A DNA stretch of 64,000 nucleotides. It comes from Amphirosellinia nigrospora (taxonomy: Eukaryota > Ascomycota > Sordariomycetes > Xylariales > Xylariaceae). The notes beneath the pieces are model-generated. The model was not told the DNA's origin. It worked only from the letters and a program-made list of their open reading frames with translations, and did not search any database. Numbering within the stretch: position 1 is the stretch's first letter; the number at the start of each line of letters is the position of its first letter. The translations under genes and the position numbers were made by a program. Shown one piece after another: positions 40,805 through 52,158 of this stretch. The stretch lies in the NCBI GenBank assembly GCA_004123355.1, contig SCHM01000002.1, positions 11,195,569 through 11,259,568 on the forward strand, given 5' to 3'.

Positions 40805-43800
40805 TCAAGCCTGGGCCTTGCGGAATTTATCATCGAAATCCAGCTTCAACAAAGTGAAGACATTCAGAACATTCACCAACCCCTTTCCATCTCCTTCCCA
40901 ACTAGGCGACTCAACGGCTGCAGTAGCAGCAGATCCTTGCGCCTGTTTGGGAACCACAACATCTTCTTCGCTCATATCTTCCTCCTCCTCCCATGAGTCG
41001 ACTACCTTCTTCTTAGTCCGCTTGGCGTGTGGAATGCCATGTTTGGTATCATTAAAGGTCGCTGTGGATTGGCTCATTGTATCTTTTCCGGGTGTCTCAT
41101 CCATGTCTTCCACATCAATCATGTCAGCATCGTCGATATTGGTGTCTGCTCTGATGAAATTAGTAAGACTCGTAACGATAGACGCGAGGACGAGAGAGAA
41201 GTCTTTCAACAGGAACCACACGTCGCCCAGCTTGATTTTGTTGTCTCGTGTCAGAGCGGCGTAGTCGCCGTTCTTGAGAAAGTCGTAGATGTAGGAGTTA
41301 AATGGGGTATCCAGGTCATGAGGCCATATCGGTATATACGGCACGGCAGATTCCTCGAGAAACACGCCGCTTCGGATGTCGGAGCACAACTCGTGGATAC
41401 TTTTGAAATCGTCCGAGTGTCCGGAAAGGGCGGCGAACGGGGATCGTAACTTAGTCGGTGGCAAATCGCCAGGAAGGCGGAGAAAGCGCGGCTTGTCACC
41501 CCCAACTCCAATCCCAGTAAGAGGCAAGCTTCTTTCCGGGGAGTCGTTAAGGTATTGGTCGATGAAAGTGCTTGCGTAGGCTTTGAAGATATCCAAGGCC
41601 TCATTGTTATGACGTATCAAGAGGTTCTCGGCCTCCACAGGAAGACGCGGAAGCGAGAATGAGCCCGCATCAGCATCTGCCTCCCAAGATGCCTTAGTAT
41701 TCGAACTGGGCGTCTGGACACGGTTGAACAAGTGAGCCATAACCAACCCAAGTGTTCTCAGCTTATCCGTTGTGCTTAAGCTGATATTCGAACATAGACG
41801 ATGGAAATATCCATCTTTCAAAAGCGAATGGAACGCGAACACGGCATTTTCCGTGAAGTAAAGATGTCCGACGAGGCCCGCAAAGTTCATGGGCTTGCCG
41901 TCGGCTGACAAGAGGCGTTGTCGTTGAAGATACTCGACGGAGAATCTCAGATGATGCTGGATAGACTTTCCTGCTTCGTCACCACCTAGATAGAGTCTGT
42001 TCTGAGTCAAGAGAGACTCAACAATGCCCGATGCCAAGCTGGATTGCCCTGCAGCATCAACAAGCCCTAGAACCCGAAGGACTAACGTGGTGGTCAACGG
42101 AAAGTGCCCCTTAAGGTCGGGCAATCGCGATGACATGAGTTCATACGCTCGCGCTTTGCTTATATTACTGAACACCACGTTCCCGAGAAGATCGAAACCT
42201 CTGCGACCTGCTCGTCCAGCCCCCTGCCTATAGTTCAAAGTAGTGAGGTAGGTAGAGTCTCCGATGAATGCAACCGTTTTACAGGGCATATTGATACCGA
42301 GAGCAAGAGTGCCTGTGCGATCACGGCGGTCAGGAATCCTTTGCGAAGAGGATCTCGACTACTTGTCGGTATCTTCTATTCATTCCGGCGTGATGGACGG
42401 CGATTCCACGCTCGAGGGCCGCGAATAAATAGGCGGATCTTTTCACCCTCCAGGGAGCCCATAAAGTCCTGCAGTTCGGACCGCGTGAGCCGAGAACTAT
42501 CCGCGAAGCTGAACTCTTCTAGTGGCCTTTCTGGGTCGAAGCTTTCAAATTGGCTAACGTCAGTATCTGCCGTCTCACGCATTTTCTCCTGCTTGGAGAG
42601 CTTTTCTGAACCCTTCTTCGGGGCCTTTCTCTTATCTTTGGACGCTTTCCACACGTCATAGTCCCTGATTTTCTTCTGCCATCCACTGTTTGATTCTTTC
42701 CACGTCTGTTCATTCGACTGTAGCTGTTCTAACACAAACTCTAGTTTCCGTTCGCACTCCTCACGATCATAATCGAACAATATTGCCGGGAGCCCGTCTT
42801 CTTTATGCAAGTCGCAGAGTAGCGCAAACGTCGATAGGTTGGTGTCTTTGAGAACCGGGAGATCAAGGGCATCGTAGGATCTGTTGCCGGATTGTTTTTT
42901 ATCCCTATTTGAGTTACTGCTAGCCCTTCTATTAGGATCCAAGTTATAGCAAACTTGGCCGAAGGGAGAGGTATCATCTTGCATCCAGGCAGCGAGAACA
43001 GTCTTCAGTCTCTGTATCCATGCAAGTGCATCGGACTTTTTGAGTATGCCAGAAGGAACTTGCGGTGGGAGAAGGGAGTCATCGACAGGGAACTCAGGGG
43101 TCTGGCATTTGTTCATCTCTTCCCACAGAGTCTGCGCGTCTCGTGGCTCAAGGCTCAGCTCTTCAAGATCAACACCTGACCTAAAAGTAGCAATGAATCA
43201 GCATCTGGCTTCAGCCGTCAGTTTTTAGGCAGCAGGGGAGCCTTAACATACCTGTTAAGCAACGCGGCAACTGGATGAATGAAGTGAAAACTAGGGTTGT
43301 TTGGCTCGGGTGGTCTAAACCTGGGACTGGAAATCGGTCGGCACGGCGCAAACCTTGGAATTCGAAGTCTTGAGGGGCGAGTGACGAAACGCACGGAGAT
43401 CAGAGTACCGCGTGTTGTGCGTTATCATCCTAAAGCTAAAGCCTTTGTGTTTTTGGGAGTTTCTGAGCCATCCGCAGAACTCTTCGGGGTTGCCAACCGT
43501 CGCAGAAAGCGCAAGTATGGGGCATGGGGCCATGAGCAAAAGTTGTTCCCATATGATGCCGTCATCAGCCTGGCCGATACAATGGACTTCATCAAATATG
43601 ATCCGTTTTACTCGTTTGACCAAGAATTGACATTTGACGACGAAAGCAGCATGATCTGAAGAACGTGGGGGACCGTGACCAGTACCTGGCAGCCGTTGGG
43701 TTGTTCACCCGGTAATCGCGGGTATGTATAGCCCAAACAGATCTCCCTTCATGTTGGTAAGTTTTAAGGAATCGAGCTTGGACCTCGGCAGCGATCTGGT

Positions 43801-46365
43801 TCACCAGGGCCTTTGTGGGAGCAACATATACGAGGACTCCGTCGTCATCTTCTCGAAGGACCTTTTCCATTGCATAAAAGGATATGAACGTTTTGCCAGA
43901 AGATGTTGGAGCGACAATGAACAGGCTTTCATTGGCATCTATACTATCAAGTACAGAGCGCTGCCACGCATCAGGTTCGAATGGCACGCGGTCATCTTGA
44001 CGCGAGTCAAAAGTCCGTTCCAGAAAGGGGCCGCAATGTCCCAGTTGGAACTCGCTGGAGCCAATGGCCAGTGGGGGACGGTGATTGACTTCGTAAACTC
44101 GTGGGTGAAAACACAATCGACGTGAGACTAGTTGTTGGCTAGACGATTCTTTGCTTGGGATCCCGATGGCGGAGTTCAAGATTTGGAGAACTGCTGCAGC
44201 TTCTTGGGTTGAACCAGGTAATAAGGACGTCTGTATGACCTGGTTGAATAACAATGATGCGAGACCCAAGGCTGTAGAATATCATTAGGTGGGAGAGAAT
44301 ATAGTTTTATGAGACGGGAGTGTACCTTTTTCCATGCCGGTTGTGGCTACTTCCTTTTCCCAAGCACGGTAAAGCGTGTCGCATAAATACAATGACACCT
44401 CTGCGCCAACAAGTATCTTCTCTTCCTTGGTTAGGCCCAAAAAGTACTTCATAGATTTTCGAAATCGCTTGATCAACACCTCTTCTTGGTCAAACTCTTT
44501 GGCCATGATTTGCCAGTGCCGTAGTGTAGCGCTGTTCTTCTGCTCGAACTTTCGTGCCTGTGTGAACAGTGCAGCCTCACGAGCGCTATTTTTGCCAGTA
44601 TCTTTGCGTGGCTTTTTCTTCCCTTCAAGGGTGGTGGGCGCTTTGGATGAACGATTGGCTATAGTTTTCGTCGAGGATATTGGGGCTCCTCCCGCTATTA
44701 TAGTTTTTGGCTCAATGAACTTTCCTGTTGAATTGGTCAGGCTAGCTGAGTATACCAGCGTATCTGCCATAAACATCTGGTTTCTTTTCCTAGCGAAGAA
44801 GCCCGGTTTGATCTGTTTCTTTTCGGTTCCAGTGCTATTTTGGCGTTATGCCAATGTGTAAGTTCTCGGAAAACCTTGTCTTCATTGGCCCCTTCATGAA
44901 GTTGAGTTGTTTGAAGATGTACCGGCTCAAGGAACTTATTTAAGAGCTCATGACTGAATGGGAGAATAGTTGCCTGTAATGAGCGACAAGAAGGGTTACC
45001 AACTTGTCTGGTGGCTTCTCGGCCTCCGAGTTTGTCGAAACTCGCAAGTAATTGTTGTCCAGTAGTGAAACGCCACTCCATCCTTCAACACATATGATTA
45101 ATGGCTCTGCAATTTCGGCCAATGCCGCAGGGATACACTCTCCATCTAAAAGAAAGGACTGCAAGGACGAAAAGAGTCTTCCATCAATGATATCGAAAAC
45201 GTCCCAGTTTAATCCCTCGCTAGTGATTCTCCCAGATCGGATTCCACGAGATCGAGTACTTCTTGGCAGAAATGATCCAGAAAGCTGTCGACAGTCTTGC
45301 AGGCCCAGCCATCTTGTATCGGCCCTGTTCTTGATAGCGATCTCTCCTCTAGTTTCGTATGGCTAATGATTACACAATGTAGAACCATAGCAACTGCCAT
45401 GATCTTGTATTCTTCGATGCGCCCGCCCTCCAAGAGCCTACAAAGTGCGATCGCAGTCACTAGTTCCCTATAGCTTTCCCCTTTATAGAGAGTCCAGTCC
45501 AGTCGTAGCGCCGCTTTTGGGCTCCGAAGATTGGCAGTCGGCGAGAGGTCTTCTGAGGGCATTTTAAATAGCAACGTAGGGATTGCCGTTATCATAGGAA
45601 CTATTACCTAATCACTCGTTAGTCTATAGTCAGAGAAGCTAACTGTTAAGGATGGCTCAGCTCTATTATTGACACCTACTCTAGAACTCTTGAACTCTGT
45701 ACCGTAAATAAGCGCAACACTGTGCCTTAGCTGGAGGAACTGGTAGATCATGTAATGAAACGCTGCTTGTCTGGGCACACACTGTCGCGGAGTGGGGTAA
45801 CCATCGTGACAGAGCAGAAATGTTGATGGATGCTGAGCGAGATAATCGTGAAAGGGTCGACTATCGATTGATGGAAAAGAGAAGATTATTTCGGTCTTGT
45901 CGTTGCCGCTGGCCCCGATCGTAGCTCGTCGAAGATGCTGAATCAGGATCGCCCTTGTCATTTGGTACTTGTACTTCACGCCGTCCTGGGCTGTTAAGGG
46001 AATGCATAAGTCTGCTTGGCTGTCGAAGAATAAAACATGGAAGTTACAGCCTCGCACTTGAAGCTTCTTGAGGAAAGATTCCACTGCAAATATTGCGTGG
46101 AGAAGCTGGAAGCCATCTAAACCAAGGACGTATCAGTAACAGAACAGATCACGCTTGAGGGACGGTGACGAGGTAGCAGTGCACGCCGTATCTTACCATC
46201 ATAGTCAACTACTGAGGTGGTGAGGCTATAATGTAATAGAGAGTCACCGTCGATTAGGAACAGCTGTTTACCGCCAAAGTCCCCAACGATGTCGATTTTT
46301 CGCGGGGTGATAGCGGCATACCACTCCGCGAGCTTTACACGGGTCTCGCGGTCTAGGTTCGACAT
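40805..46365 (-). CDS. DDX60-like Ski2-type superfamily 2 RNA helicase
   Basis: The start at ATG 46,365 ([16 protein letters not shown]) leads to [20 protein letters not shown], the PIN-like N-terminus of DDX60 homologues, spliced over an intron near 46.11-46.19 kb to [18 protein letters not shown] and [18 protein letters not shown]. The helicase core (44.1-41.9 kb) has the P-loop [33 protein letters not shown], the DEVH box [58 protein letters not shown] and motif [19 protein letters not shown], with a helical C-terminal region ending FRKAQA. The expected size of about 1,700 residues fits. Human DDX60 assists antiviral RNA sensing; the role of fungal homologues is not settled. Frame changes near 42,317 and 42,346 each fit one missing base in a doublet. 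Confidence 0.88.
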
Positions 46366-47948
46366 GGTCGATGATAAGACGCCCGAGACGGGCTCTTCGA
46401 TGATGTCGATATCGAAAATCAACGTAGTCTGACGCGCGTTGGGGAAAGAATAATCAATAAACAACGATGTTTTGCTGAGGTCCAACCCAATATGGATAAT
46501 CCAACCTCTGGTTCTTCTTAAAAGACGCGTGGATTGGATTGGCGGGGGAATGTCAGGACATGTAATTTGCTTACCGCCTGAAGAGTTGCTTATTGCTATA
46601 ATAGAAGTTCCAATTGCAGGCAGGACCTTCTATTGCCGCCTATTCCTAAACAAAGGAGCTCCCGGTACACATGAGAGGGTTATACCTATTTTTCTAGCTA
46701 AATAGTTCTTATATATTTATCTCATTAGTTTTATGCCGACTCTTACGGCGTTATTTTACGCTGCAATATTAATCAAAGCTCAAAAAGGTATATTAGGCAG
46801 ACATACCTACGTACGTACGTACGCTTCGCTGATCACCCTCTTGAGCACCACTCACAACAGTTATATGGTCGTAGATTGTATTCACGAATTAGCTGTTACA
46901 GCGACATTGGGGTTGACATGGGTCGAATGTCGGTATCTAAGTATCTACCCCGCCCTACCTCTAAAGTGTAGGGTACATTCGAGTAGATTTATTATAAGTA
47001 GTATGACTATAGGTGCCTACCTAAGGTACATAAATAAATAGATATGATATGCCTGAAGCTGTTGCTATACGTGCCAAGACCTACTTAGGTACCTAAGTCA
47101 TGTCGTCTCCAGGAGGACTATAGCCAAGGTCTTCCTAATGACATTGGCCATATAATGAAGCTACTAGGTAGGTACCTAACCAACCAATGCTTATAGCTTA
47201 ATCCCATGCTCAACTACCCAAAATCTAACAATAGCTTTCTAATTCCGGCTAGGGCGTTCTCCGTGCATCAACGGCGGAAGCTAGTAGAGAATGCATGCAT
47301 TAGCGTGTGGTTGCATAGCCGCATTGCAGTAGGTAGTATCACAATAATTCGGCAAGATGCCGGAAGGCGACAGAAGTGGCTGTAAGTGGAAAGCATACTT
47401 AATGTTCGCCAATACGTAAACGACGGTATAAGCCAAATTAAGGAGAGGGTAGCCAAGACGTCCTTACTATATCGAAGTCAAGTACGCTAAGGATTATGAC
47501 AACGGCCAGGTTGTCTAGATTTTGTCAGCTCAACGTCGCATAGGGAACCCTAGCTGCCGATTTCTTGGGTTGTTCCCATGAGAGCCGCTTGCTGATAGAA
47601 TTTATAATATTTAGGCCTACTCTGTATGATGTGATCTTATCCACCTACGCGTGGCGGCATTCTTCCGGTTGGCTGGCAGGTATCAAGATATTTGGCCATG
47701 GCGACGTGCGTTTTCGCTCGGCATAGAGGCGTATAGACTGTAACCCTTTGTTCGGTAGCGTTTCTTTCCGGTGACACCCGATAGGCATGTTAATTCAAAA
47801 CTTTTAATTTGCGATGTATCAGTGATTGGGGTCATTTGAAATGTCTGGTTATGCCAACAGCGGTAGGAGATAGGAGCCATCTCGTCTATGGTCCTACGCG
47901 GGCGTATTTATTTAGGGGTTACCGTACATCATGTCTCTTGTAGACCAT
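46366..47948. other. Intergenic region rich in TAGGTA palindromes
   Basis: This 1.6-kb spacer upstream of the helicase contains an (ACGT)n microsatellite near 46,806-46,823 and a 16-base perfect palindrome acttaggtacctaagt at 47,082-47,097, plus further TAGGTAGGTACC elements near 47,164-47,178. No supportable gene. Confidence 0.5.
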
Positions 47949-49861
47949 TTACTGCCGAGTGAACCCTTGCACCATAACTGGTCCCGGCACCTCGCTTCCA
48001 AAACCTTGACTCGTCCGAACAACAAATTTCAAACCCACAATCCCTTCAACAGACTTCCCCGAGCGTCCGCCATGTGCTAAGCTCTGTGTGAGATCACGGA
48101 TCGAAGATCTACCCTTGGTGGCGGCGTTGGTTCTGAAAGAAATACTGGGTTCTCCTCCCGCCTTGCCCCATTTCGGAGAGCTCGCACCATTTTCCATTTC
48201 GAATTGAATACCGTGTAAATAGGCGCCACCCCAGATATGGACGGCCACAATTCGGACGCCCTCCTCTCCGCCGGGGTGCCATTCCTTGCCGGGGCCGCTG
48301 TTCTGTTGATGTATCTCGCTTCTTGTTTTCACGTGGAGCTTCGATCCACTGACCCGAGGGCCGCTCGCTGGCACAGTCTTAATTCCTGCGCGAAATTCTT
48401 CATAGGGGACCTCTTCGTCCAAAGGGATCTGACTTTCGCTAAGTGGCATCCCGATAAAACGCCTAGAGGTGTTGGTGAATTGAACCTCAAACCCACCTAG
48501 CTGGTCAAAATGGCACCATTCAGGCGCCGCTAAGAGGCCCCGGAAACAAACAACAGGCTCTGTTAGGTCTAGGTAGCTTGCTGACTCATTACTCTTGCTA
48601 TCACTCTCTTGCCGTGTGAAGTTAGGGTTATTGATTCCTATTTCACAGTCTTCGCTGCCCACACACGGCTCACAAAGAGATAGCCCTGGCGGCGGTGGCT
48701 CTAGATCCCAGATACGACCTTGTTCGTCTCGTAAAACCTTGACCGGGGGTACAGGGGTGGGAGATGAAGTGGTTGGGGCAATCAAAACGCCCATAGTCCA
48801 GTATTTCATGAAGGCGGGGCTGAGGCAAAGGCCAACAACAGCAAAGCCAGAAGGCGGCTCGATGACAGTTGCCCGTTCGATTGTAGATTGCTGCCCAAAA
48901 ATACCCTGTGTGCCACGGTTTGTGACGACGCCGAACCACTTAGGGACATACCACTCGAAACTTGCGTCTTCATCGAGCATGGGAGGCATAAGCATGGAGA
49001 CGATAGTCTCGCCGCCAGGCCCGTCTATATTCATGCTCTTGAGGCGACTATGGTGGTCAGATCCGGCCGCTCGCACTGTAGTGGACGTGTGTCCGGGATC
49101 GCCAACGAAAGTCAACTCTATACGGCTCGCGTCTCCCGAGGCCGATATTCGTATTAGTTGCTTGGCGAGTGTAGCATCGATATCTTGGTGCTGTTCGTCG
49201 GTGCCGAACAGCAAGGCCTCCATCCTCAGACCGCGCCGCTGAGCACTGCTGAGCGCCCTTAGGCTATCAGGAAGAACACGGATGTGCGGCGGCGGCAGCC
49301 CACCGCGCCATGACAAACCTCGCGTCAGTTCATCGTTGACGGCCCTCCGGGGGAATCCCTGGTCACCTTCGCTTTGGATGAGTGCGAAAGAGCTGATGCG
49401 ATTGCCCTTAGACGAGCCACATATACCCACCAAAGCTTTGCCGTCTGCTGGCACGAACAGGCGATGATATCGATCCTTGGGATGGTAACTGCCATACTTG
49501 ATGTCATCGTCGAGAATCCAAATATCGACGTTCACGATCCCGACCGGGCCCTCTTCCCGGGTCTCAATCGGGTCGCCCATGATGATCTCGAAGCCCTCGA
49601 TCCATTGGCCCGGCTCGATCTGGATGATGTGTGTACGCGAAATCTCGGCATCTGGGGGCGGATTTCCGAATTGACAAATCCGACCGTCGGTCGTCAGCCT
49701 TATGCATGAAAGGTAACCATCTTCCTCGTAGATAACTTCGAGCAGTTTCGTGTGCTTAAGTTCATCCCACGACGATAAAAAATTCGTCTGGTATGGGTTT
49801 CGATAGGATGGTAGAAGGTGCCAATCTCGACGACCTCGTCGGGAACGGGATTGAGGCTCAT
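47949..49861 (-). CDS. Large unassigned fungal protein, lectin-like C-terminus
   Basis: The ATG at 49,861 gives MSLNPVPDEVVEIGTFYHP, and after one base is restored in a T run near 49,779 the frame continues LSSWDELKHTKLLEVIYEEDG, CIRLTTDGRICQFGNPPPD and IEPGQWIEGFEIIMGDP into a long unbroken frame ending VMVQGFTRQ. Total length is about 640 residues, cytosolic by appearance. It resembles large fungal proteins with two similar beta-rich modules. The C-terminal part (VRIVAVHIWGGAYLHGIQFEMENG, then WGKAGG) recalls jacalin-like or DUF7600-type segments, but I cannot name the family with confidence. No catalytic motif is seen. The long clean frame argues for a functional gene. Confidence 0.72.
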
Positions 49862-49868
49862 TGTAGGA

Positions 49869-50012
49869 TCACTTCTTGTTGTTCGCAGATCCGGTTTTTT
49901 GTACGTCGAATGAGGCGAAGTACAGGAAGGAAAACATCCAAGCGATGCACATGAAGATGAATTTGGGGATTAATGGGGGCATCGTCACGTCGGGACCCAT
50001 GCGAATAGGCAT
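49869..50012 (-). CDS. 47-aa membrane-segment ORF or uORF
   Basis: ATG at 50,012 opens a 47-codon frame: MPIRMGPDVTMPPLIPKF, then one hydrophobic segment (FIFMCIAWMFSFLYFASF), then a short Lys-ending tail (TGSANNKK) and TGA at 49,869. The stop lies seven bases before the ATG of the large downstream gene on the same strand. It could be an upstream ORF controlling translation of that gene, or an independent single-span membrane microprotein. No homologue is recognised. Confidence 0.4.
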   Translation of the reverse strand: MPIRMGPDVTMPPLIPKFIFMCIAWMFSFLYFASFDVQKTGSANNKK

Positions 50013-51291
50013 TTTCAGCTCCAGTTCTCAGCTGAATCCCAAATCCTCAATCTGCACATTGTGCCCGTTTTACCACGCCGCATTAGCGCCATAGGTTATG
50101 CCACAATGAGGGAAGTTGATGAGGGCTTCAGCATGTCACAGCCAACCAATAAACTTGGTAGCATTCCCACTTGATGGGGAAATAGTGGCCTCAATTTCAC
50201 GTGAGAACGATGCCTAGGAGTTTTATGAGAGTATACTGAGAAGCCAGCTTACAATGCGCCCCCGCCGACAATGAAGGCCGTCGCATATTAGTTGTTGCCG
50301 AGGTAAGGTTTCACAGAACAAATAAGACTTCATTCATATGAGTTTGGGACTAAGGAAACGGCTCAACGGGAACAGAGGATTCAGGGGTAGCGTTAGGTCT
50401 ATCTAATCGATAAGTCGATAAGAGGAACGCGGGGTATCATAGGTACTTGGTAAACACTGTGTATCCATGATGACCAATACATGTAATGAAACAAGCTATA
50501 ACCTCATTAACAAAGGCTCAAATGTTGTGGCACCATTCCCAGGCACCTCGTACGTACGTAGGAAAACACCTGGCTGGAGGGCGCTCGTGCGTGCTGTGCT
50601 GCGCCGAGGAGTACAAAATAGAGGGGTAAATAGAGGGGTAGTATTAGATAGAATGGGTACCTTTACATCTATAGTAGACTTGCCCCTGGTAAAACAACTG
50701 TCCAATGGCATCATTCTCACATGAGGCTGTGATGCTCTCGTTCCCATCTCGTTCCCATTTCCCTTTCCTTTTTCCTCTTCACAGCCACCCCAAATTCCGC
50801 CTCACTTCTGCACAGACACGAACACAGGTACTACACTAGCACAAGTGACCAGAACCTGCATATCAGGAATTACTAGTATCATCAGCCATAATTACACCAT
50901 TTTCTATTATTGTTTGAACCCCATCGCCTTCTATATTGTGCCATCTGCTTCGTACCCAACCAGGCAGAGAGAGAGAGAGAGGTACAAATACCACTTACAT
51001 AAACCCATCTTTGCCAACTTACTACTTACTTGTCTCCCTCGCGTCCTCCAAGCTTACAATAGGTCCACGCCCAGGTCCCAACAAGAAACCACGCGCCCCG
51101 CATCCCCAACAGTCTAGCTTGCATAGATCGAAGCACACCAACCGTGTCCCGTCTGTCTCTCTTTGTCACAAAGAAAGACTTAAGCATTTTATTTACCACC
51201 TCACCACCAACGCTTCGTATATTCCGATCCCCGATCCCCGATCCTCGATCCCCGATTCCCGACCGACACGACCCGTCACGACCCGATAACC
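50013..51291. promoter_or_regulatory. Divergent promoter region upstream of UBC1
   Basis: About 1.3 kb between divergent genes. It includes a doubled aatagaggggt unit near 50,619-50,642, a GTACGTACGTA run near 50,549 and CT/AC-rich leader sequence before the UBC1 start. Repeated CCCCGATC-type units lie at about 51,225-51,265. No gene is supported. Confidence 0.45.
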
Positions 51292-52158
51292 ATGTCGTCG
51301 AGCAGGGCCCGCCGCGTGGCCAAAGAGCTGAGCGACATGGCCGGCGACGCAGCCAGTTCCAAGATCACAGCGCAGCCCGTGGCGAACAGCGACCTGACAC
51401 ACCTCAAGGCTAGCATCCCTGGGCCCCCGGGTACGCCGTACGAGGGCGGCCAGTACATCGTCGACGTCGTCATCCCCGTCGAGTACCCCTTCCGCCCGCC
51501 CATCATGAAGTTCGACACCAGAGTCTGGCATCCCAACATCAGCAGCCAGACCGTGCGTCTCTTCCTCCCTTCCCCCCTGGACCGTTGGCGTTGACAGGCT
51601 AACTAACCTCACTAAACCCTGTCCAGGGCGCCATCTGTCTCGACACCCTCAGCAGCGCCTGGTCGCCCGTCCTCACCATCAAGTCTACTTTGCTGTCCCT
51701 GCAGTCCCTGTTCGAGAGCCCCGAGCCCAAAGATCCTCAGGATGCCGAGGTCGCCAAGATGATGATGAACGATCCCGAGGCCTTCAGCAGGAAGGCTCAC
51801 GAATGGGCCGTCCTCCACGCCGGCGCCCCCAAGAACGACAAGTTTCATCAGGTCAAGCCGCGTGCCAACGTCGCCACCCGCGAGACCCAGAGGGTCGATG
51901 ATGACAGAGCGTGAGAGCCCCCCGGTTCATGTCCTATCCTGCCGCTAGGTTGAGCTATATTCAATTGACCAATCCCTTCACAGATACCAGGGCTACAACA
52001 AGGATCTCATCAACCGGTTTGTCAACATGGGATTCGACATTGATCGAGTCGTCGAGGCTTTCCAATTTGTGGGTATAGAGACCTACGGTGGGGAGGACAT
52101 AGAATTAGAGCCGGAATATATGGGTGACATTACGGCTCGGTTGCTCGGCGAGCCCTGA
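51292..52158 (+). CDS. UBC1: Ubiquitin-conjugating enzyme E2, Ubc1 type with UBA
   Basis: This is an E2 that builds ubiquitin chains, notably Lys48 chains on substrates primed by another E2 in yeast. Three exons (51,292-51,552, 51,627-51,910, 51,984-52,158) join in frame to 239 residues. The UBC fold shows GPPGTPYEGGQYIVDV, EYPFRPPIMKFDTRVWHPNIS and GAICLDTLSSAWSPVLT with the active-site Cys, then LQSLFESPEPKDPQDAEVA. A C-terminal UBA domain (LINRFVNMGFDIDRVVEAFQ, then GDITARLLGE) is the Ubc1/UBE2K hallmark. No frame break is present, in contrast to many neighbours. Confidence 0.95.

Noticed and set aside
40255-40857. Plus-strand open frame of 200 codons
   Set aside because: It runs antisense over the 3' end of the helicase gene, has an unremarkable composition, and no family resemblance.
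47949-49861. F-box protein assignment for the large gene
   Set aside because: An alternative upstream frame looked F-box-like at first, but restoring one base in the T run near 49,779 gives an ATG-led N-terminus in the correct frame without any F-box.
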